Positions 45,956 through 54,435 of a stretch of DNA of 64,000 nt are shown here, one piece after another. The DNA is from Acidobacteriaceae bacterium KBS 83. GTDB taxonomy: Bacteria > Acidobacteriota > Terriglobia > Terriglobales > Acidobacteriaceae. Position 1 is the stretch's first letter, and the number at the start of each line of letters is the position of its first letter. The notes beneath the pieces are model-generated. The model was not told where the DNA came from and made no database searches. It was given only the letters and a program-made list of their open reading frames with translations. The stretch covers positions 282,789 to 346,788 of the forward strand of contig KB906736.1 in the NCBI GenBank assembly GCA_000381585.1, written 5' to 3'. The position numbers and the translations under genes were made by a program.

Positions 45956-46795
45956 TTGCGTCGTCTCTGCCTGCTCCTGGTTGCCGTCTCACTCGCCTTT
46001 CCCGCACTCGCGCAGTACTCCGCCGATAAACCTGTCGGTGCGTCAGCGCAGTCCGCGCCCGCGTATCTGAAGAACGCCGGACTCGACCAGCGGCTGGGCT
46101 CGCAGATCCCGCTCAATCTGCACTTCATGGACAGCACTGGGAAGGATGCGCCGTTGGGCAGATATTTTGCGCAGAAGCCGGTGGCGCTGGCGCTGGTGTA
46201 CTTCAAGTGCGCCATGCTGTGTCCGCAGGTACTCCATGGATTGGCTAATTCACTGGCGCAGACAGGTTATGCGCCGACGCGCGACTACGACGTGGTTGTA
46301 GCGAGCATCGACCCCAGCGACACGCCTGCGGATGCGGAGGCAGCACGGCAGAAGTTCGTAGCGCAGCTTGGCGGCAGTGTGCCGCAGGACAGCGTGCACT
46401 TTCTGACGGGGGCGCAGCCGGAGATCACGGCGCTTGCCAACTCTGTGGGCTTCCACTACGTGCAGGTGCCGGGACCGGACGGCAAGATGACGCAGTTCGC
46501 GCATTCGAGCGTGATCATGGTCGCGACGCCGGAAGGAAGATTGTCGAAGTACCTGACCGGCGTGGAATACCAGCCGCGCGATCTTCGGCTGGCGCTGCTG
46601 GAGGCTAGCGATCATCGTATCGGGTCGCCGACAGACCTGATCCTGCTCTACTGCTGCAACTACTCACCGAGCGAGGGCCGCTATACGGTCTCCGTGCTGC
46701 GCGTGCTTGGCCTCGCCGGCATGGCGTCGGTCTTCGGACTGGCGGCGATGATCTACCTGCTGAGCCGCAAGCCCAAGGTAAAGACCGCGGCCTAG
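45956..46795 (+). CDS. SCO1/SenC family copper chaperone-like protein
   Basis: 279-residue thioredoxin-fold protein used in assembly of the copper centre of cytochrome oxidase or in periplasmic redox. Signal peptide (CLLLVAVSLAFPALAQ), metal-binding Cys85-XXX-Cys89 in FKCAMLCPQV and the third ligand His in MTQFAHSSVIMV are all present. A C-terminal membrane helix (GLAGMASVFGLAAMIYLL) anchors it, which is a common arrangement in this phylum. The start is a TTG after GAGG. The stop overlaps that of the convergent glycosyltransferase by four bases. Confidence 0.92.
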   Translation: MRRLCLLLVAVSLAFPALAQYSADKPVGASAQSAPAYLKNAGLDQRLGSQIPLNLHFMDSTGKDAPLGRYFAQKPVALALVYFKCAMLCPQVLHGLANSLAQTGYAPTRDYDVVVASIDPSDTPADAEAARQKFVAQLGGSVPQDSVHFLTGAQPEITALANSVGFHYVQVPGPDGKMTQFAHSSVIMVATPEGRLSKYLTGVEYQPRDLRLALLEASDHRIGSPTDLILLYCCNYSPSEGRYTVSVLRVLGLAGMASVFGLAAMIYLLSRKPKVKTAA

Positions 46796-47871
46796 ATATT
46801 TGCGGTGCGCGAGGCCAGCAGTTCGGCGGCGCGACCGAGCAGCCGCCGCAGGACGCTGTCGTTGTCATAGCCGGCGCTCCAGGCGCGGCGCTGCCCTGCT
46901 GCCGCGATCGCAGCGCGAGCCGGCTCATCGTTCAGGTAGCGGTCGATCTTGGCGCGGCATTCGTCGAAATCAGAGAAGAAGACGGCTTCCTCGTCCTCGC
47001 GGAAACGGGCCTGATGTTCGGGCGTGCGCTCGGCAAGCAGGAAACCTCCGCAGGCGGTGATCTCGTAGGCTTTCTGTGCCACCTGGTCACGATTGCTGCG
47101 GGTCACGAAGGCCAGATTGATGCGGGAGCGCCAGATGGCCTGGTGGTAAGCATCGCCGATCAGCTCGCCGACGCGGAAGGTGCCGTCAAAAGCGTCGGGC
47201 GCCAGAGCGGCTTGCCAGTGGGAACGCGAACCGGAGATCTCGACGGGAACCCCTGCACGCCAGAGAAGAGTGAGGAATTCTGCGCGATTATCGTAGGGGG
47301 TTCCGATGAACGAGACCATGCGATCGCGCCGTGCATCGCTCCACCCGGCGTCGGGAGGGTAGTGGACGGTGCGCTCAAAGCTGGTCTGGATCCGGACGAC
47401 CTCCCTCGCCCCAGCATTGCGATACTCCTCCAGGTTGACGTCGCGCTGCACACCAGTCAGGTCAAAACCGGAGACCGTGCGGCGATAGAGACGCCAGCCC
47501 GGATCGTTGCGGGGACCGAGAGGGTCGTCGATCACGAAGTCGATGCAGAAGACGCCGCTTTGCCGCAGCCGGCGCAGTGTCTTCGGCCACAACTGTAGAG
47601 CCTTATCAAGGATTGCTATCTGCACCTGCTCACGATCAGCCAAGGCAAGCAAATCGCGGTTGAAGCGCGAGACTTCCGGCCCCATCTGCAGCCGGAATTG
47701 AACCTTGCCGAGGATGCCCGGCGCACCGTATTGGTCCCTGTCCAGCACTGCGACATGTTCGAGCCCGAGGCGCCGCAAGGCGCCCAGCCGGTAGACGCCG
47801 AACTGGTTGGGCGTGAGACTCGTGACAAAGAGCACACGCAGATGACCCAGCGCCTCCTCCTGCTTTTGCAT
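46792..47871 (-). CDS. CgeB-family glycosyltransferase
   Basis: 359-residue GT-B protein of the CgeB/DUF3880 type (spore-maturation-like glycosyltransferases). N-terminal half: RVLFVTSLTPNQFGVYRLGALRRLG; linker RDRMVSFIGTPYDNRAEFL; C-terminal donor-binding half with VAQKAYEITACGGFLLAERTPEH, FFSDFDECRAKIDRYL. Probably transfers a sugar to a surface or small-molecule acceptor; target unknown. There are no other cell-envelope genes next to it. Confidence 0.82.
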   Translation of the reverse strand: MQKQEEALGHLRVLFVTSLTPNQFGVYRLGALRRLGLEHVAVLDRDQYGAPGILGKVQFRLQMGPEVSRFNRDLLALADREQVQIAILDKALQLWPKTLRRLRQSGVFCIDFVIDDPLGPRNDPGWRLYRRTVSGFDLTGVQRDVNLEEYRNAGAREVVRIQTSFERTVHYPPDAGWSDARRDRMVSFIGTPYDNRAEFLTLLWRAGVPVEISGSRSHWQAALAPDAFDGTFRVGELIGDAYHQAIWRSRINLAFVTRSNRDQVAQKAYEITACGGFLLAERTPEHQARFREDEEAVFFSDFDECRAKIDRYLNDEPARAAIAAAGQRRAWSAGYDNDSVLRRLLGRAAELLASRTANI

Positions 47872-48091
47872 TCAGTCCTTAACTCCCGTGGCTTTGGAAT
47901 ACGCTATCGTACTTGCTTGTCGTGGCAAGGCGTTGGACGCAACGGCTCGCCGCCCGGCGCATCCGCGACTTTTATCGTATTCTGTGAAAACAGCATGAAT
48001 TCGCGAGACTTGCCGCCAGGGCTGTCTCCATTGCTGTGATACTTTTCACTGGGGAATCCGGCGCCGCCGTCCCCTCCGGAGGAACAACACG

Positions 48092-48649
48092 TTGCCCAAG
48101 AATATGGTGCCGAAGCGCCTCTTCTTCACCAAAGGTGCGGGGAGGCATAAGGAGCGCCTGACCTCTTTTGAGCTGGCACTACGCGATGCTGGTATTGCCG
48201 CGCAGAACCTGGTTCGTGTCTCATCGATCTTTCCACCGAACGCCAAGCTAGTTCCGCGCAAAGAGGGTGTTGAGTATTTGTCGCCGGGCGAGGTGGTCTT
48301 TGCCGTAGTGGCGGAGAACTCCACGCGGGAACCGCATCGCCTGGTCGCTTCGAGCATCGGCGTTGCCATTCCCAGCGACCGTAACACCTATGGCTACCTA
48401 AGCGAGCACCACAGCTTTGGCGAGACCGAGGAACAGGCCGGCGAGTATGCAGAAGAGCTGGCGGCCGAGATGTTGGCCACCACACTCGACGTGGAGTTCG
48501 ACCCGGACACAAGCTGGGATGAAAAGAAGGAGATTTATCGCATCTCGAACAAGATTGTGCGCACGGCAAACGTGACGCAGTCGGCGATTGGGGATAAACG
48601 CGGCCGTTGGACGACGGTGATTGCCGCAGCGATTCTGATCTTCGAATAG
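48092..48649 (+). CDS. Pyruvoyl-dependent arginine decarboxylase
   Basis: Proenzyme that cleaves itself between Ser44 and Ser45 ([10 protein letters not shown]) to make the pyruvoyl group, then decarboxylates arginine to agmatine. 185 residues; other family blocks are [42 protein letters not shown] and LEVEFD-like [17 protein letters not shown]. The enzyme type is best known from archaea and some bacteria, in contrast to the PLP-dependent SpeA. The start is a TTG behind GGAGGA. It is followed by aguB and aguA, which complete the route to putrescine. Confidence 0.92.
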   Translation: MPKNMVPKRLFFTKGAGRHKERLTSFELALRDAGIAAQNLVRVSSIFPPNAKLVPRKEGVEYLSPGEVVFAVVAENSTREPHRLVASSIGVAIPSDRNTYGYLSEHHSFGETEEQAGEYAEELAAEMLATTLDVEFDPDTSWDEKKEIYRISNKIVRTANVTQSAIGDKRGRWTTVIAAAILIFE

Positions 48650-48669
48650 CCCGCTGGCTCCAAAAAAAC

Positions 48670-48699
48670 GAAGGCGCGGGCCCCGAGCTCGCGCCTTTC
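48670..48699 (+). terminator. Hairpin between arginine decarboxylase and aguB (terminator or attenuator)
   Basis: GC-rich inverted repeat AAGGCGCG/CGCGCCTT (48671-48678 with 48690-48697) with an A7 run before it and TTTCGCTT after it. The A-rich left side makes it a better terminator for minus-strand RNA; for the operon direction it would be weak and could act as a partial stop reducing aguBA expression. Confidence 0.45.
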
Positions 48700-48741
48700 G
48701 CTTGCATGCTGCATCAAGAACTATCGAGGATTTCCGAAGAC

Positions 48742-49677
48742 ATGCCCACTGCTTTGAAATACCGCATCGGCCTGGTGCAGATGTCCTGTTCGCCGGACCC
48801 GGACGCCAATCTGGACAAGGCCGCAGACCGCGTGCGTGAGGCGGCGCGGGCCGGCGCGCGGATCATCTGCCTGCCGGAGCTCTTTCGTGCGCAGTATTTC
48901 TGCCAGCGCGAGGACATCGCACTCTTTGACCTGGCCGAGCCGATACCGGGCCCGAGCACGGAGCGGCTGGCTGCGGTGGCGCGAGAGGAACATGTGGTCG
49001 TGATCGCATCGCTGTTTGAGCGGCGTGCGGCGGGGCTCTATCACAACACCGCAGTGACGATCGAAGCCGACGGCACGCTCGCCGGCATGTACCGCAAGAT
49101 GCACATCCCCGATGATCCCCTTTACTACGAGAAGTTTTACTTCACGCCGGGCGATCTGGGGTTTCGGTCCGAGGAGACCTCATTCGGGCGCGTCGGAACG
49201 CTGGTGTGCTGGGACCAGTGGTATCCGGAAGGCGCGCGCATCACCGCCCTGCAGGGCGCTAATGTGCTGTTCTATCCGACGGCGATTGGCTGGCATCCGG
49301 CGGAGAAGGAAGAGTACGGCACGGCGCAGTACGACGCGTGGCAGACTATCCAGCGCGCTCATGCGATCGCGAACGGCGTATACGTGGGCGCGGTAAACCG
49401 AGTGGGCTGGGAGAATGGTGACATCCGCGGCAATCGCGTGGAGGGGCCCGGCCTCGAGTTCTGGGGTGGCTCGTTCATTGCCGATCCCTTCGGGCGCATC
49501 GTGGCAAAGGCGCCGCATGATCGCGAAGACATTCTGATTGCCGAGGTTGATCCAAAAGCACTCGAAGAGCAGCGGCGCCACTGGCCATTCCTGCGCGATC
49601 GACGCATCGATGCGTATGCGCCGATCGTGCAGCGATTCATCGATCCTCCCTTGAGCTCGAAAGTGGACGTGAAGTGA
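48742..49677 (+). CDS. aguB: N-carbamoylputrescine amidohydrolase
   Basis: Nitrilase-superfamily enzyme that converts N-carbamoylputrescine to putrescine, CO2 and ammonia. 311 residues. The Glu-Lys-Cys triad is complete: Glu46 in LPELFRAQYF, Lys119 in YRKMHIPDDP, Cys156 in LVCWDQWYPEGAR. The YYEKFYFTPGD segment is characteristic of this subfamily. It overlaps aguA by four bases and follows the arginine decarboxylase, so the reactions run in sequence. The start at MPTALKYRIG is chosen over longer in-frame starts that overlap the decarboxylase gene. Confidence 0.95.
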   Translation: MPTALKYRIGLVQMSCSPDPDANLDKAADRVREAARAGARIICLPELFRAQYFCQREDIALFDLAEPIPGPSTERLAAVAREEHVVVIASLFERRAAGLYHNTAVTIEADGTLAGMYRKMHIPDDPLYYEKFYFTPGDLGFRSEETSFGRVGTLVCWDQWYPEGARITALQGANVLFYPTAIGWHPAEKEEYGTAQYDAWQTIQRAHAIANGVYVGAVNRVGWENGDIRGNRVEGPGLEFWGGSFIADPFGRIVAKAPHDREDILIAEVDPKALEEQRRHWPFLRDRRIDAYAPIVQRFIDPPLSSKVDVK

Positions 49678-50762
49678 GCGCGACACTCGAGGCGCAGAAC
49701 TCCACACCTCGCTCGCTGGACTTTCGCATGCCTGCTGAGTGGGAGCAGCACACCGCGACCTGGATCGCGTGGCCGCACAATGCAAGCGACTGGCCGGGAC
49801 GCTTTCAGCCCATTCCGTGGGTGTATGCGGAGATCGTGCGGCAACTCAGTGCTGTCGAACAGGTCCACATACTTGTCCAGAATGCCGATGCGGAGAAACG
49901 AGCACGCGGTGTGCTGAAGCGCGCGCATGTCGACGCGTCCAGCGTGCACTTCCACCAGTGGCCGACAAACCGCGTCTGGACCCGGGATTCGGGTCCGATT
50001 TTTGTGAAGGGTGACAACACGCTCGCGATCACAAACTGGAAATTCAATGCGTGGGCAAAATACCCGGATTGGCAGCTGGACAACGCGCTGCCGCAGAGAG
50101 TAGCCGAGTTGCTGCAGATGCCGTCGTTTACCCCTGAAATCATGCTGGCGGATGGCACACGGCATGAACTGGTGCTTGAGGGCGGCAGCATCGATACCAA
50201 TGGCACTGGCGTGCTGCTGACCACCGAGGAGTGCCTGCTGAGCACTGTGCAGCAGCGCAATCCGGGCGTGAGCCGCGAGCAACTGGAGCATGCCTTCCGC
50301 GACTATCTGGGCATCGACCAGGTGTTGTGGATGAATCGCGGCATCGCGGGCGACGACACGCACGGACACGTCGACGACATCACACGGTTTGTTGACCGGA
50401 ATACAATCGTTACGGTGACGGAGCCAAATCGCGCGGATGAGAACCACGAGCCGATGGCGGAGAATCTTGACCGGCTGCGAGCTGCCCGCAATCGTGAGGG
50501 TCAGCCGTTTCAGATTGTAGAGCTGCCGCTTCCCTCCCCAGTGATTTTTGAAGGACAGCGACTGCCGGCTAGCTATGCGAACTTCTACATCGCGAATGGA
50601 TTGGTTCTGGTTCCTACTTTCAACGACGCGAACGACCGGTATGCGCTAAATACCCTCGCGGAGGTGTTTCCACGGCATCGCATCGTTGGCATCCACTGCG
50701 TGGATTTCATCTGGGGGCTCGGCGCGCTGCACTGCATGACGCAGCAACAGCCGGCGGCATGA
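49674..50762 (+). CDS. aguA: Agmatine deiminase
   Basis: Hydrolyses agmatine to N-carbamoylputrescine and ammonia. 362-residue member of the peptidyl-arginine-deiminase-like fold. Family segments: RMPAEWEQHTATWIAWPH, TRDSGPIF, LEGGSIDTNGTG, DDTHGHVDDITRFV and the C-terminal catalytic Cys354 in GALHCMTQQQP. The GTG start overlaps the aguB stop. It sits between the decarboxylase and AguB steps of the pathway although it is last in gene order. tadA follows seven bases later. Confidence 0.95.
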   Translation: MSATLEAQNSTPRSLDFRMPAEWEQHTATWIAWPHNASDWPGRFQPIPWVYAEIVRQLSAVEQVHILVQNADAEKRARGVLKRAHVDASSVHFHQWPTNRVWTRDSGPIFVKGDNTLAITNWKFNAWAKYPDWQLDNALPQRVAELLQMPSFTPEIMLADGTRHELVLEGGSIDTNGTGVLLTTEECLLSTVQQRNPGVSREQLEHAFRDYLGIDQVLWMNRGIAGDDTHGHVDDITRFVDRNTIVTVTEPNRADENHEPMAENLDRLRAARNREGQPFQIVELPLPSPVIFEGQRLPASYANFYIANGLVLVPTFNDANDRYALNTLAEVFPRHRIVGIHCVDFIWGLGALHCMTQQQPAA

Positions 50763-50769
50763 AGGGCAC

Positions 50770-51216
50770 GTGACGGATCTGGAGTTGATGCGAGAGGCGC
50801 TGGGCGAGGCCCGCGCAGCCGAGGCGGCCGGTGAGGTGCCGATCGGTGCCGTGATTCTGTTCAACAACAGAATCATCGCGCGAGGGCAGAACCGCGTTCT
50901 GCGTGATAACGACCCTACGGCCCATGCAGAGGTGGTGGCATTGCGGGTGGCGGCACGGGCTATCGGGAACTACCGCCTTGCGGGATGCACGCTGGTATCG
51001 ACGCTCGAGCCGTGTGCGATGTGCGCGGGCGCGATGATTCACGCGCGGATCGACCGCCTGCTCTTTGCCGCGGACGATCTGAAGGCGGGTGCGGCAGGCT
51101 CCGTGCTTGACGTGCTGAACCATGCGGCTCTGAATCACCAGATGGCGATTGAACACGGGCTGCTGGCCGAGGAGAGCACAGCACTGTTGCGAGAGTTTTT
51201 TCAGCGCCGCCGATAG
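50770..51216 (+). CDS. tadA: tRNA-specific adenosine deaminase
   Basis: Essential enzyme converting adenosine 34 to inosine in tRNA-Arg(ACG). 148 residues with the zinc-deaminase signature: His52-Ala-Glu54 in TAHAEVVAL and Cys82/Cys85 in EPCAMCAGAM. The start GTG lies seven bases after aguA; GAAGGG upstream is a weak ribosome-binding site. It probably rides in the polyamine operon without functional relation. Confidence 0.94.
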   Translation: MTDLELMREALGEARAAEAAGEVPIGAVILFNNRIIARGQNRVLRDNDPTAHAEVVALRVAARAIGNYRLAGCTLVSTLEPCAMCAGAMIHARIDRLLFAADDLKAGAAGSVLDVLNHAALNHQMAIEHGLLAEESTALLREFFQRRR

Positions 51217-51266
51217 TTTTCTGCCCTGCAGGAGACAATTCACAAGCATCCAATTGAACACGTATT

Positions 51267-51530
51267 ATGCAGCGCATGCACGTTCTTCTCTATTCCGCCG
51301 CCTGGTGCCGCGACTGTCGCGCGGCGAAACGCTTCCTGGACGAGCACCAGATTTCCTATACCGAAATCGATATCGAACGCGTGCACGGGGCGGCAGACGA
51401 GGTGCTGCGCCACGTCGGCAAACGTGCCATTCCGCAGTTCGTGATTGACGGCAGATGGGTGCAGCCTTACCGGCCCGGATACGGCTTTCTGTACCAGGAG
51501 ATGTGCGAACTTTTCGGGGTGGCTGTTTAA
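51267..51530 (+). CDS. Glutaredoxin-family protein
   Basis: 87-residue thioredoxin-fold redox protein with active-site Cys14-Arg-Asp-Cys17 (AAWCRDC) and the cis-proline segment GKRAIPQFVIDG. It resembles NrdH/glutaredoxin-like proteins of Acidobacteria. The reductant is unknown. Start: the ATG at 51267, with a second ATG (MHVLLYS) three codons later. It faces the DUF2007 gene across nested inverted repeats. Confidence 0.88.
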   Translation: MQRMHVLLYSAAWCRDCRAAKRFLDEHQISYTEIDIERVHGAADEVLRHVGKRAIPQFVIDGRWVQPYRPGYGFLYQEMCELFGVAV

Positions 51531-51533
51531 GCC

Positions 51534-51639
51534 AAAACCAGCACTCCTGTGCATTGATCAAGTACGGTTAAGTGCAGGTTTTCTTGACGGAAAACCTGCG
51601 TTACCATCCCATCTTCGGCCCCACACCGACGCTGGTTTT
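51534..51639. terminator. Nested inverted repeats between convergent genes
   Basis: Outer perfect 9-bp arms AAAACCAGC (51534-51542) and GCTGGTTTT (51631-51639) enclose an inner perfect 9-bp hairpin GCAGGTTTT-CTTGACGG-AAAACCTGC (51574-51599). It lies between the glutaredoxin gene (plus) and the DUF2007 gene (minus), so a bidirectional terminator is likely. The layout is similar in kind to the fliC-fliD element. Confidence 0.6.
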
Positions 51640-51657
51640 GCTCCAGTTGCCGAAGCT

Positions 51658-51918
51658 CTAGGCTACGGTTGTCGCGTCGTCTGCGGGGCCTGGATCGTTC
51701 AGGATGGCGCGGGCGTCTTCTTCGTCGGCTGCGCTGACCTGGAGCAACACGCCGTCGAGGCCGTTGCCGTAGAGCAAGCCCGCGTTTTCGCCTGCGAGGA
51801 AGGCGCGGATGCCCGCTGAGTCCAGTCTTCCCTTGGCCATTTCTGCCTGCAGCATGTCCCTGAATCGTTCGACTGTGACCATCTCCTCGCCCGCGTGTTC
51901 CTCTGGCCGTTCTGCCAT
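51658..51918 (-). CDS. DUF2007-like small protein
   Basis: 86 residues. The core VTVERFRDMLQAEMAKGRLDSAGIRAFLAGENAG followed by DGVLLQVSAADEEDARAIL matches the DUF2007 (putative signal-transducing) fold, related to ACT-like two-layer sandwiches. GGAGGAGAA five to ten bases before the ATG supports the start. Divergent from purB with about 60 bases between. Function unknown. Confidence 0.8.
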   Translation of the reverse strand: MAERPEEHAGEEMVTVERFRDMLQAEMAKGRLDSAGIRAFLAGENAGLLYGNGLDGVLLQVSAADEEDARAILNDPGPADDATTVA

Positions 51919-51980
51919 CGTTTCTCCTCCTGTGCGCTGAGTTGGATGCACGACGGCTAGAATAGGACGTTGCGGCCTTG

Positions 51981-53318
51981 ATGACAAAGGGCCGGGGGGA
52001 CGCTGGATTGATCGCACGGTATACACGGCCCGGAATGGGCGCCATCTGGACGGACGAGAACAAGTACCGCATGTGGCTGAAGGTGGAGACCGCTGCGTCG
52101 GAGACGCTAGCGGAGGATGGCATTGTGCCCAGGGACGCCGCGGCAGCCATTCGCGAGTTGGGCGATTTCGATCTGAAGCGCATTCATGAAATTGAGTCCG
52201 AGGTGAAGCATGACGTGATCGCCTTCACGACGGCGGTTGCGGAGAAGATTGGCCCTCAGGCGCGCTGGCTGCACTACGGCCTTACCTCGAACGATGTGGT
52301 GGACACGGCACAGGCCCTGCAGGTGAAGGCTGCCTCCGGACTGCTGCATCAGGGCATCCTCGGGCTGAAGGAGGTGCTGAAGCGGCGCGCGCTGGAGTTC
52401 CAGCACACTCCCACGATCGGCCGCACGCACGGCGTCCACGCGGAGCCGACGGCCTTCGGACTGAAGCTGCTGAACTGGTATGCGGAGATCGAGCGCGACC
52501 TAGTGCGCTTCCATGCGGCGGCAGAGGATATGCGTGTCGGCAAGCTTTCCGGCGCGGTGGGCACATTCGGTCACCTGAAGCCTGAGCATGAGGTCCGCAT
52601 CTGCGAGCGTCTGGGGTTGAAGCCCGCGCCGGTGGCAACGCAGGTGATCCAGCGCGACCGGCATGCGCATTACATTTCGACGCTTGCCGTGCTGACTGCG
52701 ACGCTGGACAAGATCGCGACCGAGATCCGCCATCTACAGCGCACTGAGGTGCGCGAGGCAGAGGAGTTTTTCTCCGAGAAGCAGAAGGGCTCAAGCGCCA
52801 TGCCGCACAAGCGCAACCCGATCACATCCGAACAAATCAGCGGCCTGGCGCGCGTGGTGCGGGCGAATGCGCAGGCGGCCTTTGAGAACGTGGCGCTGTG
52901 GCATGAGCGGGATATCTCGCACTCGTCGGTGGAGCGGGTGATTTTTCCAGATTCGACGATCCTGGCGGACTATCTGCTGGCGAAGACGACTTCGCTTATC
53001 GACAAGCTGCTGGTGTATCCGAAGCGCATGCTGCGCAACCTGGAGAGCACGGGCGGGCTGATCTTTTCCGGTCAGTTGCTGCTGGATCTTGCCGAGTCCG
53101 GAATGTCTCGCGAGGATGCGTACCGGCTGGTGCAGTCGCATGCCATGCGGGCGTGGCGGGAGGAGCTGGTCTTCCGCGATCTTGTGGCACAGGACCCGGA
53201 GATCACGGCGCGTCTTTCGCCAGAGAAGCTGGCGCGGACTTTTGAGCTCGCGCGGCAACTACGCAATGTGGACGCGATCTTCGATCGCGTGCTGAAGCAC
53301 GAGGCTGTACCTGCATGA
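51981..53318 (+). CDS. purB: Adenylosuccinate lyase
   Basis: Purine biosynthesis enzyme that removes fumarate from SAICAR and adenylosuccinate. 445 residues. The signature loop is SSAMPHKRNPITSEQ; the catalytic His/Ser regions GRTHGVHAEPTAFGLK and HYGLTSNDVVDTA are present. Start: ATG 51981. An in-frame TTG at 52008, behind GGGGGA, gives LIARYTRPGMGAIW, which matches the usual N-terminus better and may be correct. It overlaps ubiX by four bases. Confidence 0.95.
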   Translation: MTKGRGDAGLIARYTRPGMGAIWTDENKYRMWLKVETAASETLAEDGIVPRDAAAAIRELGDFDLKRIHEIESEVKHDVIAFTTAVAEKIGPQARWLHYGLTSNDVVDTAQALQVKAASGLLHQGILGLKEVLKRRALEFQHTPTIGRTHGVHAEPTAFGLKLLNWYAEIERDLVRFHAAAEDMRVGKLSGAVGTFGHLKPEHEVRICERLGLKPAPVATQVIQRDRHAHYISTLAVLTATLDKIATEIRHLQRTEVREAEEFFSEKQKGSSAMPHKRNPITSEQISGLARVVRANAQAAFENVALWHERDISHSSVERVIFPDSTILADYLLAKTTSLIDKLLVYPKRMLRNLESTGGLIFSGQLLLDLAESGMSREDAYRLVQSHAMRAWREELVFRDLVAQDPEITARLSPEKLARTFELARQLRNVDAIFDRVLKHEAVPA

Positions 53319-53935
53319 ACGTCACCGTCGCGGTGACAGGAGCGAGCGGCGCGGTGCTGGCGAAGCAGCTTCTGCGAGCTCTGGAAGCGGATACGCGGGT
53401 CACGGGAATTGACTTCGTTGTCTCGGAAGGTTCGCTGCGGGTCATCGCCGAGGAGCTTCATCTCTCAGGCCGGAACGAGCTGTTGGAGAAGCTGTTGGAG
53501 CATGCGCCGAAGAAGACACGCCAGCATGCGGAGCAGGACATTGGCGCATCGATCGCGAGCGGCAGCTATCCATCGGCTGGAATGATCGTGCTTCCCTGCT
53601 CCATGGGCACGCTGGGCGGGATTGCGAACGGCATGGCGGGGAATCTGATCGAACGTGCGGCGGATGTGTGCCTGAAGGAGCGACGGCCGCTGCTGCTGTG
53701 CGTGCGGGAAACGCCGTTTAATAAGATTCATCTGCGTAATATGCAGCTTGCAGCGGATGCGGGCGCGACAATCTTTCCGGTGATCCCCTCGTTTTACAAC
53801 GAGCCTGCTACGACGGCCGATATGGTGCGCAGCTTTGTGGATCGAGTGCTGGCGCACTTCGGGCTGCCGCAGCCGGGTGCGTATGTCTGGAACCCGGGCG
53901 CTCAGGAACAGAACAGGCGGGCTGGCAAGCACTAG
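53315..53935 (+). CDS. ubiX: Flavin prenyltransferase (UbiX/Pad1)
   Basis: Makes prenylated FMN, the cofactor of UbiD-type decarboxylases. 206 residues; FMN-binding TVAVTGASGAVLAKQLL, then SGSYPSAGMIVLPCSMGTLGGIANGMAGNLIERAADVCLKE with the conserved SMGTL turn, LLCVRETPFNKIHLRNM and VIPSFYNEPAT. No ubiD gene lies in the window. ATGA overlap with the purB stop. The C-terminal VWNPGAQEQNRRAGKH tail is variable. Confidence 0.94.
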   Translation: MNVTVAVTGASGAVLAKQLLRALEADTRVTGIDFVVSEGSLRVIAEELHLSGRNELLEKLLEHAPKKTRQHAEQDIGASIASGSYPSAGMIVLPCSMGTLGGIANGMAGNLIERAADVCLKERRPLLLCVRETPFNKIHLRNMQLAADAGATIFPVIPSFYNEPATTADMVRSFVDRVLAHFGLPQPGAYVWNPGAQEQNRRAGKH

Positions 53936-53953
53936 ATGGACCGAGCCAAATAG

Positions 53954-54400
53954 ATGAGGGGTAAAACACTCATTTTCGTAAAATGGCTACTGGTTGCCTT
54001 CCTCGGGATCGTGCCACTAACAATCCTTGGAAGACTGCAGTGGGCCAGCATGAAACCAAGCAAGCCATTATGGATGCCGCCCTCATCAGCGTGGATATCA
54101 GGCCCTCACACGCCTTTGGAGTTTCATCGAGTAGGGCGGTGGGTGGGCTGTCTCGCAGATTCTTCGTCCTCGGCCAAATGCTCATTTGTGGACGGAGAAG
54201 GTCACTTAATGTGGCAAGGCCGCATGATCCTGCTATCGGGAAAAGAAATCCATGATCTCTCCATACGCCCGGGAGAAGAAGCCTTTTCTGTCAAGTGGTC
54301 TAGAAAAGAAGATCGCCCCATCTGGATAGTTCACCTCACAGATGGGGATTCGCTTGTACCGCCGGACAACGTAGATGAAATGCGCGCCAATGCCGATTGA
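53954..54400 (+). CDS. Membrane-anchored protein of unknown function, 148 residues
   Basis: One N-terminal membrane helix (TLIFVKWLLVAFLGIVPLTILG), then a soluble domain with two cysteines (GCLADSSSSAKCSF) and several short strands (HLMWQGRMILL, PIWIVHLTDGDSLV). Base composition is more A/T-rich than the neighbours and codon choice differs by eye, so acquisition from elsewhere is possible. No family recognised. Lies 18 bases after ubiX and converges on pyrE. Confidence 0.6.
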   Translation: MRGKTLIFVKWLLVAFLGIVPLTILGRLQWASMKPSKPLWMPPSSAWISGPHTPLEFHRVGRWVGCLADSSSSAKCSFVDGEGHLMWQGRMILLSGKEIHDLSIRPGEEAFSVKWSRKEDRPIWIVHLTDGDSLVPPDNVDEMRANAD

Positions 54401-54435
54401 TACCGCAAGTAGTGCAGAATGTGTAGATTGTCGCG

